Part shown: in pieces, positions 1 through 5,207 of the stretch | How positions within the stretch are numbered: the first letter of the stretch is position 1 | How the letters are laid out: every line of letters begins with the position of its first letter | Position numbers and translations under genes: made by a program | Notes under the pieces: model-generated | The model's database searches: none | What the model was told of the DNA's origin: nothing | The model's input: only the letters and a program-made list of their open reading frames with translations | Origin: Bacteroidota bacterium | Lineage (GTDB): Bacteria > Bacteroidota > Bacteroidia > Flavobacteriales > Weeksellaceae | Assembly (NCBI GenBank): GCA_018902795.1 | Contig: JAHIQD010000026.1 | Coordinates: 1-11,411 of the forward strand | Reading direction: 5' to 3' | Length of the DNA: 11,411 bases

Positions 1-409
1 AATCACCACCACCCTTCATAAAGCAAAGGAAGTGAGGAGGATAGTAGAGAGGCTGATTAGTAAGGCAAAGAAGGATACCCTGGCCTCAAGGAGGGAAGCA
101 GGAAAGGTAATAAGGGATAAGGAAGTCTTGAAAAAACTCTTCTCCCAGATCGGTCCCAAATTTAAAGCAAGGCCTGGCGGTTATACCAGGATTCTCAGGC
201 TGGGGCAGAGGAAGGGAGATAATGCCTCCCTCGCTCTGATAGAATTGGTGGAAAAGGTCGCCCCGGTAGTTGAGAAGAAGAAAGAGAAGGTAGAGAAGAG
301 ACCTAAAGAAATTAAGGAAGTAAAACCAAAACCAGAAGAGAAGAAACCTCCAGTAGCAAAGAAAGAACCATTCTTCAAGAGATGGTTCCGGCCCAGAATG
401 GGCAAGTGA
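1..409 (+). CDS. rplQ: 50S ribosomal protein bL17, 3' part
   Basis: This is the C-terminal part of large-subunit ribosomal protein bL17. The reading frame is open from base 2 to a TGA at 407-409 and begins inside the gene. The first visible residues, ITTTLHKAKEVR, match the conserved L17 segment ITTTxAKAKELR, so the missing N-terminus is only about 30 residues. Conserved features that follow are the basic helix (RLISKAKK), the KxVxKLF segment and the GGYTRILRLGQRKGDNASLALIELV core. After the core comes a tail of about 50 residues rich in Lys, Glu and Pro, ending in RWFRPRMGK. Such tails occur in several phyla and are probably disordered and RNA-binding. The GTG at 32 is an internal Val codon, not a start. 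In most bacteria rplQ closes the rpsK-rpsD-rpoA-rplQ operon, and the terminator just downstream fits that. Confidence 0.96.
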   Translation, partial: ITTTLHKAKEVRRIVERLISKAKKDTLASRREAGKVIRDKEVLKKLFSQIGPKFKARPGGYTRILRLGQRKGDNASLALIELVEKVAPVVEKKKEKVEKRPKEIKEVKPKPEEKKPPVAKKEPFFKRWFRPRMGK

Positions 410-437
410 AACTAAGAAGGTCGAGATTAAAATGGGG

Positions 438-471
438 AGCCTCTCCGATATATCGGGGAGGCTTCTTATTT
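438..471 (+). terminator. Intrinsic terminator after rplQ
   Basis: A 12-bp stem with one G-T wobble (arms 438-449 and 452-463 as written, opening to a small ATAT loop) is followed by TCTTATTT. It sits 28 bases after the rplQ stop, where the ribosomal protein operon would be expected to end. The U tract is interrupted by C and A, so termination may be only partly efficient. Confidence 0.8.
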
Positions 472-484
472 AAAAAGAGATGAG

Positions 485-628
485 CCCCGTTAGAGATACT
501 AAGATGCATCTAATAGGTATAAATAAAAAATGAAAAGGAGAATGAGGTACAAATGAGAATAAGTTACGGTCGCCTTAGGCGACCTACCCGCCTGCCAAAG
601 CGTAGCGGCGGGCAGGTCTCTAACGGGG
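485..628. repeat. Composite palindromic repeat element with 12-bp terminal inverted repeats
   Basis: Perfect 12-bp inverted ends, CCCCGTTAGAGA (485-496) and TCTCTAACGGGG (617-628), enclose 144 bases. Two further palindromes lie inside. One is GGTCGCCT-T-AGGCGACC (568-584). The other is GACCT-A-CCCGCC (581-592) paired with GGCGGG-C-AGGTC (607-618). The element carries no gene of its own but covers the start of the M23 peptidase gene. The CCCCG...CGGGG end type recurs at 3929-3951 and 5144-5191, so it looks like a dispersed family. Whether it is one MITE-like unit or several nested insertions cannot be decided from one copy. Confidence 0.6.
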
Positions 629-1833
629 TGAAAAGAAAGATTTTTTTCTTCTTCATTTTTTTTCTAGTACTCGTTGCCTTCCTTCTTATCTTAAGGAAGG
701 TAGAGCATTTCCGCCAGGAAAGATTCATCTCTTCTATGACTGAGGTGGTGACGGGAGAGATCGGAAAGGGAGAGTCCTTATACCTTGCCCTGATGAGGGA
801 AGGGATACCGAGGGATAAGATAGTCCTTTTAGAGAGGGCTCTCAAACCAGTCTTCGATGTTAAAAAATCCCAGATTGGTGATCGATATGAACTGGAGAGA
901 AACTTAGAAGGGCACTTTAAAATTTTTAAATATTATACTACCATAAGCCCCATTGACTTCTATCTTGTAGAAGAAGATGAGTCTGGAAAGCTGGTAGCAA
1001 AGAAGGAGAAATTACCTGTCAAAAAGGAGATTGCTAGAATAGAGGGGGAAATAAAGACTTCTTTATATGAAGCCATATTAGAAGAGGGCCAATCAGCCAA
1101 ACTCGCTGAGGAAATGGCTGATATCTTTGACTGGGAGATCGACTTTAATACTGAGCCCCGGCCGGGAGACAGATTTAGATTGGTATGGGAAAAATATGTA
1201 GATAATGGGAAGACGGTCTTAGACGGAAGAATACTTGCTACTCAATATATTAATAGGCACAGAACCCATACCGCAATTTACTTTGAGGATCCGGAAGGGA
1301 ACAGGGGATACTTTACAGAAGAAGGGAAGTCCTTAAGGAAACAATTTTTAAGGTCTCCCTTTAGTTTTCAGTGGCGAATAAGTTCTCGTTTTTCTTATAG
1401 AAGGTTCCATCCCATCCTAAAGGTCTATCGCCCCCATCTGGGGATTGATTATGCTGCTCCCATTGGAACACCAGTGAGAAGTATTGGGGATGGAGGGGTG
1501 GTCTATTGTGGATGGAAGAAAGGCTTTGGAAGGTTTATCAAAATAAAGCATCCCAGGGGATATTACACTACCTATGGCCATCTGAGGAGATATGCTCAAG
1601 GAATAGGGGCAGGAGCAAGGGTACGTCAGGGTCAAGTCATCGGCTATGTTGGCTCAAGTGGCCTCTCCACCGGTCCCCACCTGGACTTCAGGATGATAAA
1701 GGATGGAAGATACATCAACTTCTTAGGATTAAAGTTACCTCCTGTCAAATCAATTAAGAAAGAGCACCTGCAAGAGTTTGAGAGAATAAAAGAGGAGTGT
1801 CTTATTCAATTGGAAAGTATTTCCTCAGACTGA
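553..1833 (+). CDS. Membrane-anchored M23 family (LytM/MepM-like) peptidoglycan endopeptidase
   Basis: This is a cell-envelope peptidase expected to cut peptide cross-links in peptidoglycan. A Phe-rich transmembrane anchor lies at residues about 29-47. A region resembling the OapA/LysM-like N-terminal domain of MepM and Csd3 follows (about 66-115), then a linker domain, and the M23 core at about 280-385. Metal and catalytic motifs are visible: HLGID (H295, D299), YGHL (H343) and TGPHLDF (H376). The last motif is normally HxH, but the second His, a zinc ligand in LytM, is Asp378 here. The ATG at 553 has GAGG five bases upstream. An in-frame GTG at 628 would remove the first 25 residues, which are largely encoded by the palindromic repeat, so either start is possible. 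The gene stands alone between two inverted repeats. Family assignment is firm; activity is inferred. Confidence 0.88.
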   Translation: MRISYGRLRRPTRLPKRSGGQVSNGVKRKIFFFFIFFLVLVAFLLILRKVEHFRQERFISSMTEVVTGEIGKGESLYLALMREGIPRDKIVLLERALKPVFDVKKSQIGDRYELERNLEGHFKIFKYYTTISPIDFYLVEEDESGKLVAKKEKLPVKKEIARIEGEIKTSLYEAILEEGQSAKLAEEMADIFDWEIDFNTEPRPGDRFRLVWEKYVDNGKTVLDGRILATQYINRHRTHTAIYFEDPEGNRGYFTEEGKSLRKQFLRSPFSFQWRISSRFSYRRFHPILKVYRPHLGIDYAAPIGTPVRSIGDGGVVYCGWKKGFGRFIKIKHPRGYYTTYGHLRRYAQGIGAGARVRQGQVIGYVGSSGLSTGPHLDFRMIKDGRYINFLGLKLPPVKSIKKEHLQEFERIKEECLIQLESISSD

Positions 1834-1871
1834 CTGAGAATTACTTACTACCATATCAGAGAGATGGGTTG

Positions 1872-1937
1872 ACCCCGCCCCTTCTATCTATTCAAGGTAT
1901 TAAGATAAAATGAATGAATGTTAAGAAGGGGCGGGGT
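1872..1937. repeat. 14-bp perfect inverted repeat upstream of ndk
   Basis: The arms ACCCCGCCCCTTCT (1872-1885) and AGAAGGGGCGGGGT (1924-1937) are exact reverse complements separated by 38 bases. The right arm runs into the -35 hexamer of the ndk promoter. The hairpin could end transcription from the M23 gene, but no T run follows it. It could equally be a protein-binding dyad or a dispersed repeat, since the same ACCCCGCCCC string recurs at 2490-2499. Confidence 0.7.
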
Positions 1938-1965
1938 TGACAAAATAATCTGAATAGAGTATAAT
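1937..1965 (+). promoter_or_regulatory. Consensus sigma70-type promoter for ndk
   Basis: TTGACA (1937-1942) and TATAAT (1960-1965) are both perfect hexamers with the optimal 17-base spacer. The predicted transcript would start near 1972, leaving a leader of only about ten bases before the ndk ATG, with AGAGG as the ribosome site. The first T of the -35 box is the last base of the right arm of the inverted repeat. Confidence 0.85.
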
Positions 1966-1982
1966 TTATTTAGAGAGGTTTT

Positions 1983-2489
1983 ATGAAGGAACAGACCCTG
2001 GTCTTAATTAAACCAGATGGATTGAAGAAGTCTTTGACCGGTAATATTCTAACCACACTCTCAGAGAGCAGATTAGAGATCGCCGGGGCAAAGGTAGTTA
2101 AAGTAAGTAGAAGATTAGCGGAGAAACATTACCAGCATCTAAAGAAGAAACCATTCTATGAGGAACTCATCAGATACATTCGGGGAGAGCTACACGGCAA
2201 GAAAAAGGTTTTGGTGCTCGTCTATTACGGAGAGGATGCCATAGACAAGGTGCGAGAGATTGCCGGGGCCACAAACCCGGAAGAGGCGGATGCCGAATCA
2301 ATAAGGGGCAAATATGGACGCATAACTACTAAGGGCATCTTTGAGAATGTCATCCACGCTTCTAAAAATAGAGAGGAGGCGGAGAAAGAGATTAAGTTAT
2401 GGTTCAAACCAGATGAGATTATATTTAAACTATATCCTACCGAGATGGTGACGCGGAGTAAGGTTAAAGTGAAAGCGTGGAAGAGATGA
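1983..2489 (+). CDS. ndk: Nucleoside diphosphate kinase
   Basis: This cytoplasmic enzyme transfers the gamma phosphate of ATP to (d)NDPs through a phosphohistidine intermediate, balancing nucleotide pools. The N-terminal TLVLIKPDG strand with Lys10, the SIRGKYG segment and the active-site NVIHAS motif (His125) are all present. At 168 residues it is longer than the usual 135-150. The extra length comes from a lysine-rich stretch before the central strand (around 66-76) and a basic C-terminal tail after YPTEM (about 155-168). AGAGG at 1974-1978 supports the ATG at 1983. It has its own strong promoter and is followed 28 bases later by the MpsC-family gene, so the two are probably cotranscribed. 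Identity is secure. Confidence 0.95.
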   Translation: MKEQTLVLIKPDGLKKSLTGNILTTLSESRLEIAGAKVVKVSRRLAEKHYQHLKKKPFYEELIRYIRGELHGKKKVLVLVYYGEDAIDKVREIAGATNPEEADAESIRGKYGRITTKGIFENVIHASKNREEAEKEIKLWFKPDEIIFKLYPTEMVTRSKVKVKAWKR

Positions 2490-2491
2490 AC

Positions 2492-2511
2492 CCCGCCCCT
2501 TTGGGCGGGAG
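2492..2511 (+). promoter_or_regulatory. Hairpin that covers the ribosome-binding site of the MpsC-family gene
   Basis: CCCGCCC (2492-2498) pairs perfectly with GGGCGGG (2503-2509) around a CTTT loop. The best Shine-Dalgarno for the ATG at 2518 is GGGAG at 2507-2511, so its first three bases are locked in the stem. No T run follows, so this is not an intrinsic terminator. It may lower translation, or it may push initiation to the in-frame GTG at 2539. That effect is inferred from overlap only. Confidence 0.5.
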
Positions 2512-2517
2512 TAGAGA

Positions 2518-2916
2518 ATGGTCACAAAAAGGTGCGGGGTGAAGGCTAAGACAAAGGGACAGGTCGAGGCCCGGATTAGCGAGGCTATGATTAAGTTTGA
2601 GAAAGAGCATATGGGCCGGGGACCCACTGAGGCCAAGACCTATATCATGGAGGACGTGGTCTTCGTTAGACTGAAGGGGGTATTGACCCCTGCAGAGAAG
2701 CAGCTGGCCAAGAGACAGGAGGGAAAGGTATTAATAAAACGGGTCAGGGTTCAATTATTGGAAGATTCCCGCTCTCTATTGAAAAACGTAATTCAGGAAC
2801 TAACCAAAGCAAAGGTCATTAGCATGCATACTGATATCAGCACCCGGACTGGGGAAAGGGTAATTATCTTTACCCTCAATAAAAATATTGAAAATAATTT
2901 TGCAAATAACTCTTGA
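2518..2916 (+). CDS. MpsC-family protein (formerly DUF2294)
   Basis: This is a small soluble protein of the family PF10057, named after MpsC of the staphylococcal MpsABC system linked to membrane potential, bicarbonate supply and cation translocation. The family's actual biochemical role is unclear. The match rests on TKGQVEARISEAMIKFEKE at the N-terminus, the GRGP turn (33-36), RLKGVLTPAEKQLAK (51-65) and the C-terminal block SMHTDISTRTGERVIIFTL (about 102-120). Length is typical. The ATG at 2518 adds MVTKRCG before the usual family start, so the GTG at 2539 is a plausible alternative. No mpsA or mpsB gene is visible in the window, so the usual partner context is absent here. The stop codon TGA (2914-2916) lies inside the -35 box of the next promoter. 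Confidence 0.85.
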   Translation: MVTKRCGVKAKTKGQVEARISEAMIKFEKEHMGRGPTEAKTYIMEDVVFVRLKGVLTPAEKQLAKRQEGKVLIKRVRVQLLEDSRSLLKNVIQELTKAKVISMHTDISTRTGERVIIFTLNKNIENNFANNS

Positions 2917-2941
2917 CAAATTCAGGATTAGCGCATATAAT
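2913..2941 (+). promoter_or_regulatory. Consensus sigma70-type promoter at the end of the MpsC gene
   Basis: TTGACA (2913-2918), a 17-base spacer and TATAAT (2936-2941) form a second perfect consensus promoter. Its -35 box contains the mpsC stop codon. Transcription would begin near 2948 and run into a structured region without reading frames, ending at the intrinsic terminator at 3143-3190 or continuing into the operon at 3361. Confidence 0.85.
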
Positions 2942-2974
2942 ATTGTTGAAGCATCGGATTTTCAATCCAATGCT

Positions 2975-3060
2975 TGATTACACCGATTAAAAGTGAGATT
3001 ACACCGATTAAATCTGCTTAGAATATCTGTGTAATCGTTGTTAAAAAATCTGTATAATCA
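2975..3060. repeat. Imperfect palindrome built from GATTACAC units
   Basis: Two direct copies of GATTACACCGATTAAA (2976-2991 and 2997-3012) are 21 bases apart. Two inverted copies follow, ATCTGTGTAATC (3025-3036) and ATCTGTATAATC (3048-3059), 23 bases apart. The outer pair, 2975-2988 with 3047-3060, matches at 12 of 14 positions, and the inner pair is almost as good, so the whole forms a nested hairpin. Similar ATCTGTGTAATC-type strings are common dispersed repeats in many bacterial genomes, so a repeat element is the likeliest reading. Confidence 0.65.
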
Positions 3061-3142
3061 GATTGCCGAATGAAATGAGGCATATCTTAAGGTGACTGGT
3101 TGAGAGGTAGTCCCGATTCGTTGGGAGGACTTCTTAAAGAGT

Positions 3143-3190
3143 AAACCAACATTTCAGTCTTGTTCCAGGGGATAGTGTTGGTTTTTTGTT
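3143..3190 (+). terminator. Intrinsic terminator inside the leader region
   Basis: AAACCAACA (3143-3151) pairs perfectly with TGTTGGTTT (3176-3184), and a TTTTTTG run overlaps and follows the stem (3182-3188). The 24-base loop can form a small inner stem around TTC (CTTG with CAGG). It lies about 170 bases before the next gene and about 200 bases after the promoter at 2913-2941, which suggests attenuation or the end of a small RNA. Confidence 0.75.
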
Positions 3191-3200
3191 TATAAGCCCG

Positions 3201-3253
3201 TCTTTGACATTTGGCAATTTTGTTTTTTTAATAGGAATTTTATCTGTCAAAGA
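3201..3253. promoter_or_regulatory. Promoter of the OFOR operon inside a 9-bp inverted repeat
   Basis: TTGACA (3204-3209) and TTTAAT (3227-3232) are separated by 17 bases, giving a near-consensus promoter. The -35 box is part of TCTTTGACA (3201-3209), whose exact reverse complement TGTCAAAGA lies at 3245-3253, just after the predicted start near 3239. A dyad spanning the promoter could be an operator for a dimeric regulator, or its downstream arm could act in RNA. A second hairpin, CAGATAT with ATATCTG (3260-3282), lies in the leader before the AGGGAGG ribosome site at 3348-3354. Confidence 0.6.
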
Positions 3254-3360
3254 TACCATCAGATATTTCCTGGCGATATCTGGGTGAATCTGATCTCTTT
3301 ATCTATAATGAACTTGAGATAATAAATTGAATAGCACAAAAGAAAAAAGGGAGGAATAAT

Positions 3361-3972
3361 ATGCAGACAACTAACTACAAAGTTATTGGTGGGCCGGAGG
3401 GCTACCTGCCACCGGCAGCCGCCTCTATGGGGGTAGTACTTCCTAATAAAGGTGAGGCGCTGGTGGAAGGCAGAATTGTGCCTCAAGAGGAGGCAGTGAA
3501 AAAGATAGCTGAGAAACTTATTCTCGCAAAAAATCCTACTGTCTTTCCTGGCCCGCTCATCCTCTGGGCCTGGAATGAGAAAGCAATAGAGAAGGCCAAG
3601 GCAGTAAAAGAGCTCGTTGAAGCTGTGGGGGCGAAGATAATTCCCATGCCTGATTATCGTCCAAAATATCCCATGATCAATCCCGAAGAAGAGATTAATC
3701 CCAACCATCCCAACCTTACTATCTGGCACAACAAAATTGATGTCTGTGTCTTCGTGGGTGTTCACTGCCATTACGCTAATTTAGCCTTAAAGATTATCCG
3801 CGGCGGAACTAACTGCTACACCATTGCCTTATGCGGAAACTATGGACATGAGGATGCCATGATTACTCTGCGTGATGTCCACGCTGAAGAGGTGAGAGAA
3901 CTAACAGAGGTGATAAAAAATCAAAAATCCCCGAAGGACAAGCCTACGGGGCAGGCAAATATATCCTATTAA
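3361..3972 (+). CDS. CdhB-like protein (ACDS epsilon / CO dehydrogenase beta-subunit family)
   Basis: This protein resembles the epsilon subunit (CdhB, PF02552) of archaeal acetyl-CoA decarbonylase/synthase. That subunit has a DHS-like nucleotide-binding fold, the same fold as the middle domain of pyruvate oxidase-type TPP enzymes. The recognisable part is residues about 44-187: a helix before NPTVFPGPLILW, the KELVEAVGAKIIPMP segment, IDVCVFVGVHCHYANLALKII, and a final strand-helix. The leader KVIGGPEGYLPPAA (7-20) is not part of archaeal CdhB as I know it. No catalytic CO dehydrogenase gene is present, and the next genes encode an OFOR, so I infer an accessory or flavin/nucleotide-binding role for that enzyme. 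AGGGAGG lies six bases before the ATG. The last 14 or so residues (SPKDKPTGQANISY) are encoded by a palindromic repeat. Family assignment is moderately sure; function is open. Confidence 0.72.
   Translation: MQTTNYKVIGGPEGYLPPAAASMGVVLPNKGEALVEGRIVPQEEAVKKIAEKLILAKNPTVFPGPLILWAWNEKAIEKAKAVKELVEAVGAKIIPMPDYRPKYPMINPEEEINPNHPNLTIWHNKIDVCVFVGVHCHYANLALKIIRGGTNCYTIALCGNYGHEDAMITLRDVHAEEVRELTEVIKNQKSPKDKPTGQANISY
3929..3951. repeat. Short palindromic repeat inside the 3' end of the CdhB-like gene
   Basis: CCCCG-A-AGG (3929-3937) faces CCT-A-CGGGG (3943-3951) around an ACAAG loop, forming a compact hairpin within codons 190-197. The CCCCG/CGGGG ends match the other palindromes in this window. The residues it encodes lie beyond the conserved fold, as expected if an element inserted at the end of the gene and moved the stop codon downstream. 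Confidence 0.6.
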
Positions 3973-3988
3973 GAGAGGGGAGGAAGTG

Positions 3989-5143
3989 ATGATGGAGCAG
4001 AAAGTAATTGAGCAAAAGATAGTTAAGCCAGAATATCTCTTTTTTGAGGCTAAAAGAGAGATACAATTTATTACGGGAAGTGAGGCGGTTAGAGAGGCAA
4101 TTAAGAGGGCCAATGTGGATATGGCTATATCTTATCCTATCACCCCTCAGTCAGAGAGTATGCATTTAGTAGGAGATATTTTTGCTGAAGGCTATCTTAA
4201 GGACTATTATCGGGGAGAACATGAATTAGGAGTGATGTCAGCGGTGGCCGGTGCCTCTCTGGGTGGGGTGCGGGTCTTTACTGCTACTGGAGGACCAGGG
4301 ACACTGCGTGCCTTTGAGATGTTTCCCACCTGGGCCGGGGCAAGGCTGCCTATTGTCTGTGCCTTTTTTTGCCGGGGAGTAAATTCTCCCTTGACTATCC
4401 AGCCCGATACAATTGAGATAGGATTTATGCTTGATACCGGGATGATTGTATTTCATGCTGAGACTGCTCAGGACCTCTTTGATATGATTCTCAGGGCTTT
4501 TATTATTGCCGAAGAGCCGGATGTTCATCTACCCATCGGGGTATTTGCTGATGGCTTCTTTGTCACTCATACCAGAGAAATTGTGGAGTTGCCACCAGAT
4601 GATATAAAACTACCTCCCTATGACCCTTATAAGTCCCCTGTTCCGGTAATGGATATGGAGACCCCACCGGTAAGGCAGATGCGTGATCCTTTTGTGATGA
4701 AGTCTAACTTTATAAGTTATGCCGCTCACGCCTCTTGGCAGCAGGAGGTTCGTGCTGCCGGAGAGAGAGCAAGAAAACATATAAACAAGTATTTGGGTGG
4801 TTTAATAGAAACTGAGAATGAAGACGCGGATATCCTGATTATGGCTTCAGGGACCGCTGTTTCTCAGTCAAGGGAAGCTGTGTTAAGAGCCCGCAAGGAA
4901 GGGATAAATGTAGGACTGGTTAAACTTAAAGTAATTCGCCCCTTTCCCATAGAAGAGGTTAAGAGACTTGCCCGGAAAGCAAAGGCGATTATTGTTCCTG
5001 AATTTAATATAACAGGTTGGCTGGCAAGAGAAATCAAGTCTGTTGTTGAAGATAACTCCAAGGTAATTGGTGCTCCGAGGGTATTTGGTGGAATGACTAT
5101 GCCCCCGGAACTAATACGGGATGAAATAAAAAAATATTTGTAA
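3989..5143 (+). CDS. 2-oxoacid:ferredoxin oxidoreductase alpha subunit
   Basis: This is the alpha subunit of a TPP-dependent 2-oxoacid:ferredoxin oxidoreductase, which cleaves a 2-oxoacid with CoA to acyl-CoA, CO2 and reduced ferredoxin, or runs in reverse. The pyrimidine-binding domain (about 28-195) contains YPITP (49-53), whose Thr contacts substrate in PFOR. It also contains GEHE, with Glu77 as the likely cofactor-activating Glu, and FTATGGPG (98-105). The C-terminal transketolase-like domain covers about 278-384. The usual PFOR segment RAMAPPWS/DQSD is replaced by RGVNSPLTIQPD (129-140), so the substrate may not be pyruvate. GGGGAGG (3977-3983) favours the ATG at 3989, with ATG 3992 and GTG 3986 as alternatives. 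It follows the CdhB-like gene by 16 bases. Family certain, substrate unknown. Confidence 0.93.
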   Translation: MMEQKVIEQKIVKPEYLFFEAKREIQFITGSEAVREAIKRANVDMAISYPITPQSESMHLVGDIFAEGYLKDYYRGEHELGVMSAVAGASLGGVRVFTATGGPGTLRAFEMFPTWAGARLPIVCAFFCRGVNSPLTIQPDTIEIGFMLDTGMIVFHAETAQDLFDMILRAFIIAEEPDVHLPIGVFADGFFVTHTREIVELPPDDIKLPPYDPYKSPVPVMDMETPPVRQMRDPFVMKSNFISYAAHASWQQEVRAAGERARKHINKYLGGLIETENEDADILIMASGTAVSQSREAVLRARKEGINVGLVKLKVIRPFPIEEVKRLARKAKAIIVPEFNITGWLAREIKSVVEDNSKVIGAPRVFGGMTMPPELIRDEIKKYL

Positions 5144-5191
5144 CCCCGGGTAGAAATAAATTTCTAAATGAGTCAAGAATTTCTAACGGGG
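5144..5191. repeat. Palindromic repeat between the alpha and alpha-like genes
   Basis: CCCCGGGTAGAAAT (5144-5157) faces ATTTCTAACGGGG (5179-5191), complementary except for one inserted base and one mismatch. Inside is a smaller perfect palindrome, TAGAAAT-AA-ATTTCTA (5151-5166), and AATTTCTAA is repeated directly at 5159-5167 and 5178-5186. The right end TCTAACGGGG is identical to the right end of the element at 485-628. It starts directly after the alpha stop codon and fills most of the 64-base gap. In mRNA it could act as an intra-operon stability or attenuation hairpin. Confidence 0.65.
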
Positions 5192-5207
5192 TAAAGGATA
5201 ATTCAGG

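Larger units (their letters stand above)
2948..3190 (+). ncRNA. Putative structured leader or independent small RNA (unclassified)
   Basis: A perfect promoter upstream and an intrinsic terminator downstream bound about 240 bases with no credible reading frame. Predicted elements in order are a start-proximal hairpin (2951-2960 with 2964-2973, one mismatch), the GATTACAC palindrome (2975-3060), a strong hairpin, and the terminator hairpin. The strong hairpin pairs TTGAGAGGT (3100-3108) with ACTTCTTAA (3129-3137) using two G-U pairs, then has a 2x2 internal loop, then TCCC (3111-3114) with GGGA (3123-3126) around an 8-base loop. I do not recognise a known riboswitch, T-box, 6S, tmRNA, SRP or RNase P signature. 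It could be an attenuator for the downstream oxidoreductase operon or a stand-alone sRNA. Existence of a transcript is inferred from the signals only. Confidence 0.45.

Noticed and set aside
518..523. TATAAA as a -10 box for the M23 gene
   Set aside because: No acceptable -35 hexamer lies 16-18 bases upstream.
2518..2916. Translation initiation factor IF-3 or another ribosomal factor
   Set aside because: A short basic protein after housekeeping genes suggested this, but TPAEKQLAK and HTDISTRTGERVIIFTL are MpsC/DUF2294 motifs.
2975..3060. CRISPR array
   Set aside because: Only two direct 16-base copies with a 5-base gap plus two inverted copies; no unique spacers of array length and no cas genes.
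3061..3190. T-box, SAM or other known riboswitch
   Set aside because: No conserved core motif of a class I know could be matched; kept as an unclassified structured region.
3304..3309. TATAAT as an extra promoter for the OFOR operon
   Set aside because: The region 17 bases upstream (around TGGGTG) does not resemble a -35 box and there is no extended -10.
3259..3771. Reverse-strand open frame across the leader and CdhB-like gene
   Set aside because: It overlaps the promoter and ribosome site of a clear forward gene, and its translation matches no family I recognise.
3361..3972. A CO dehydrogenase/acetyl-CoA synthase locus
   Set aside because: Only a CdhB-type epsilon-like protein is present. 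No catalytic CdhA, CdhC or corrinoid protein gene occurs in the window.
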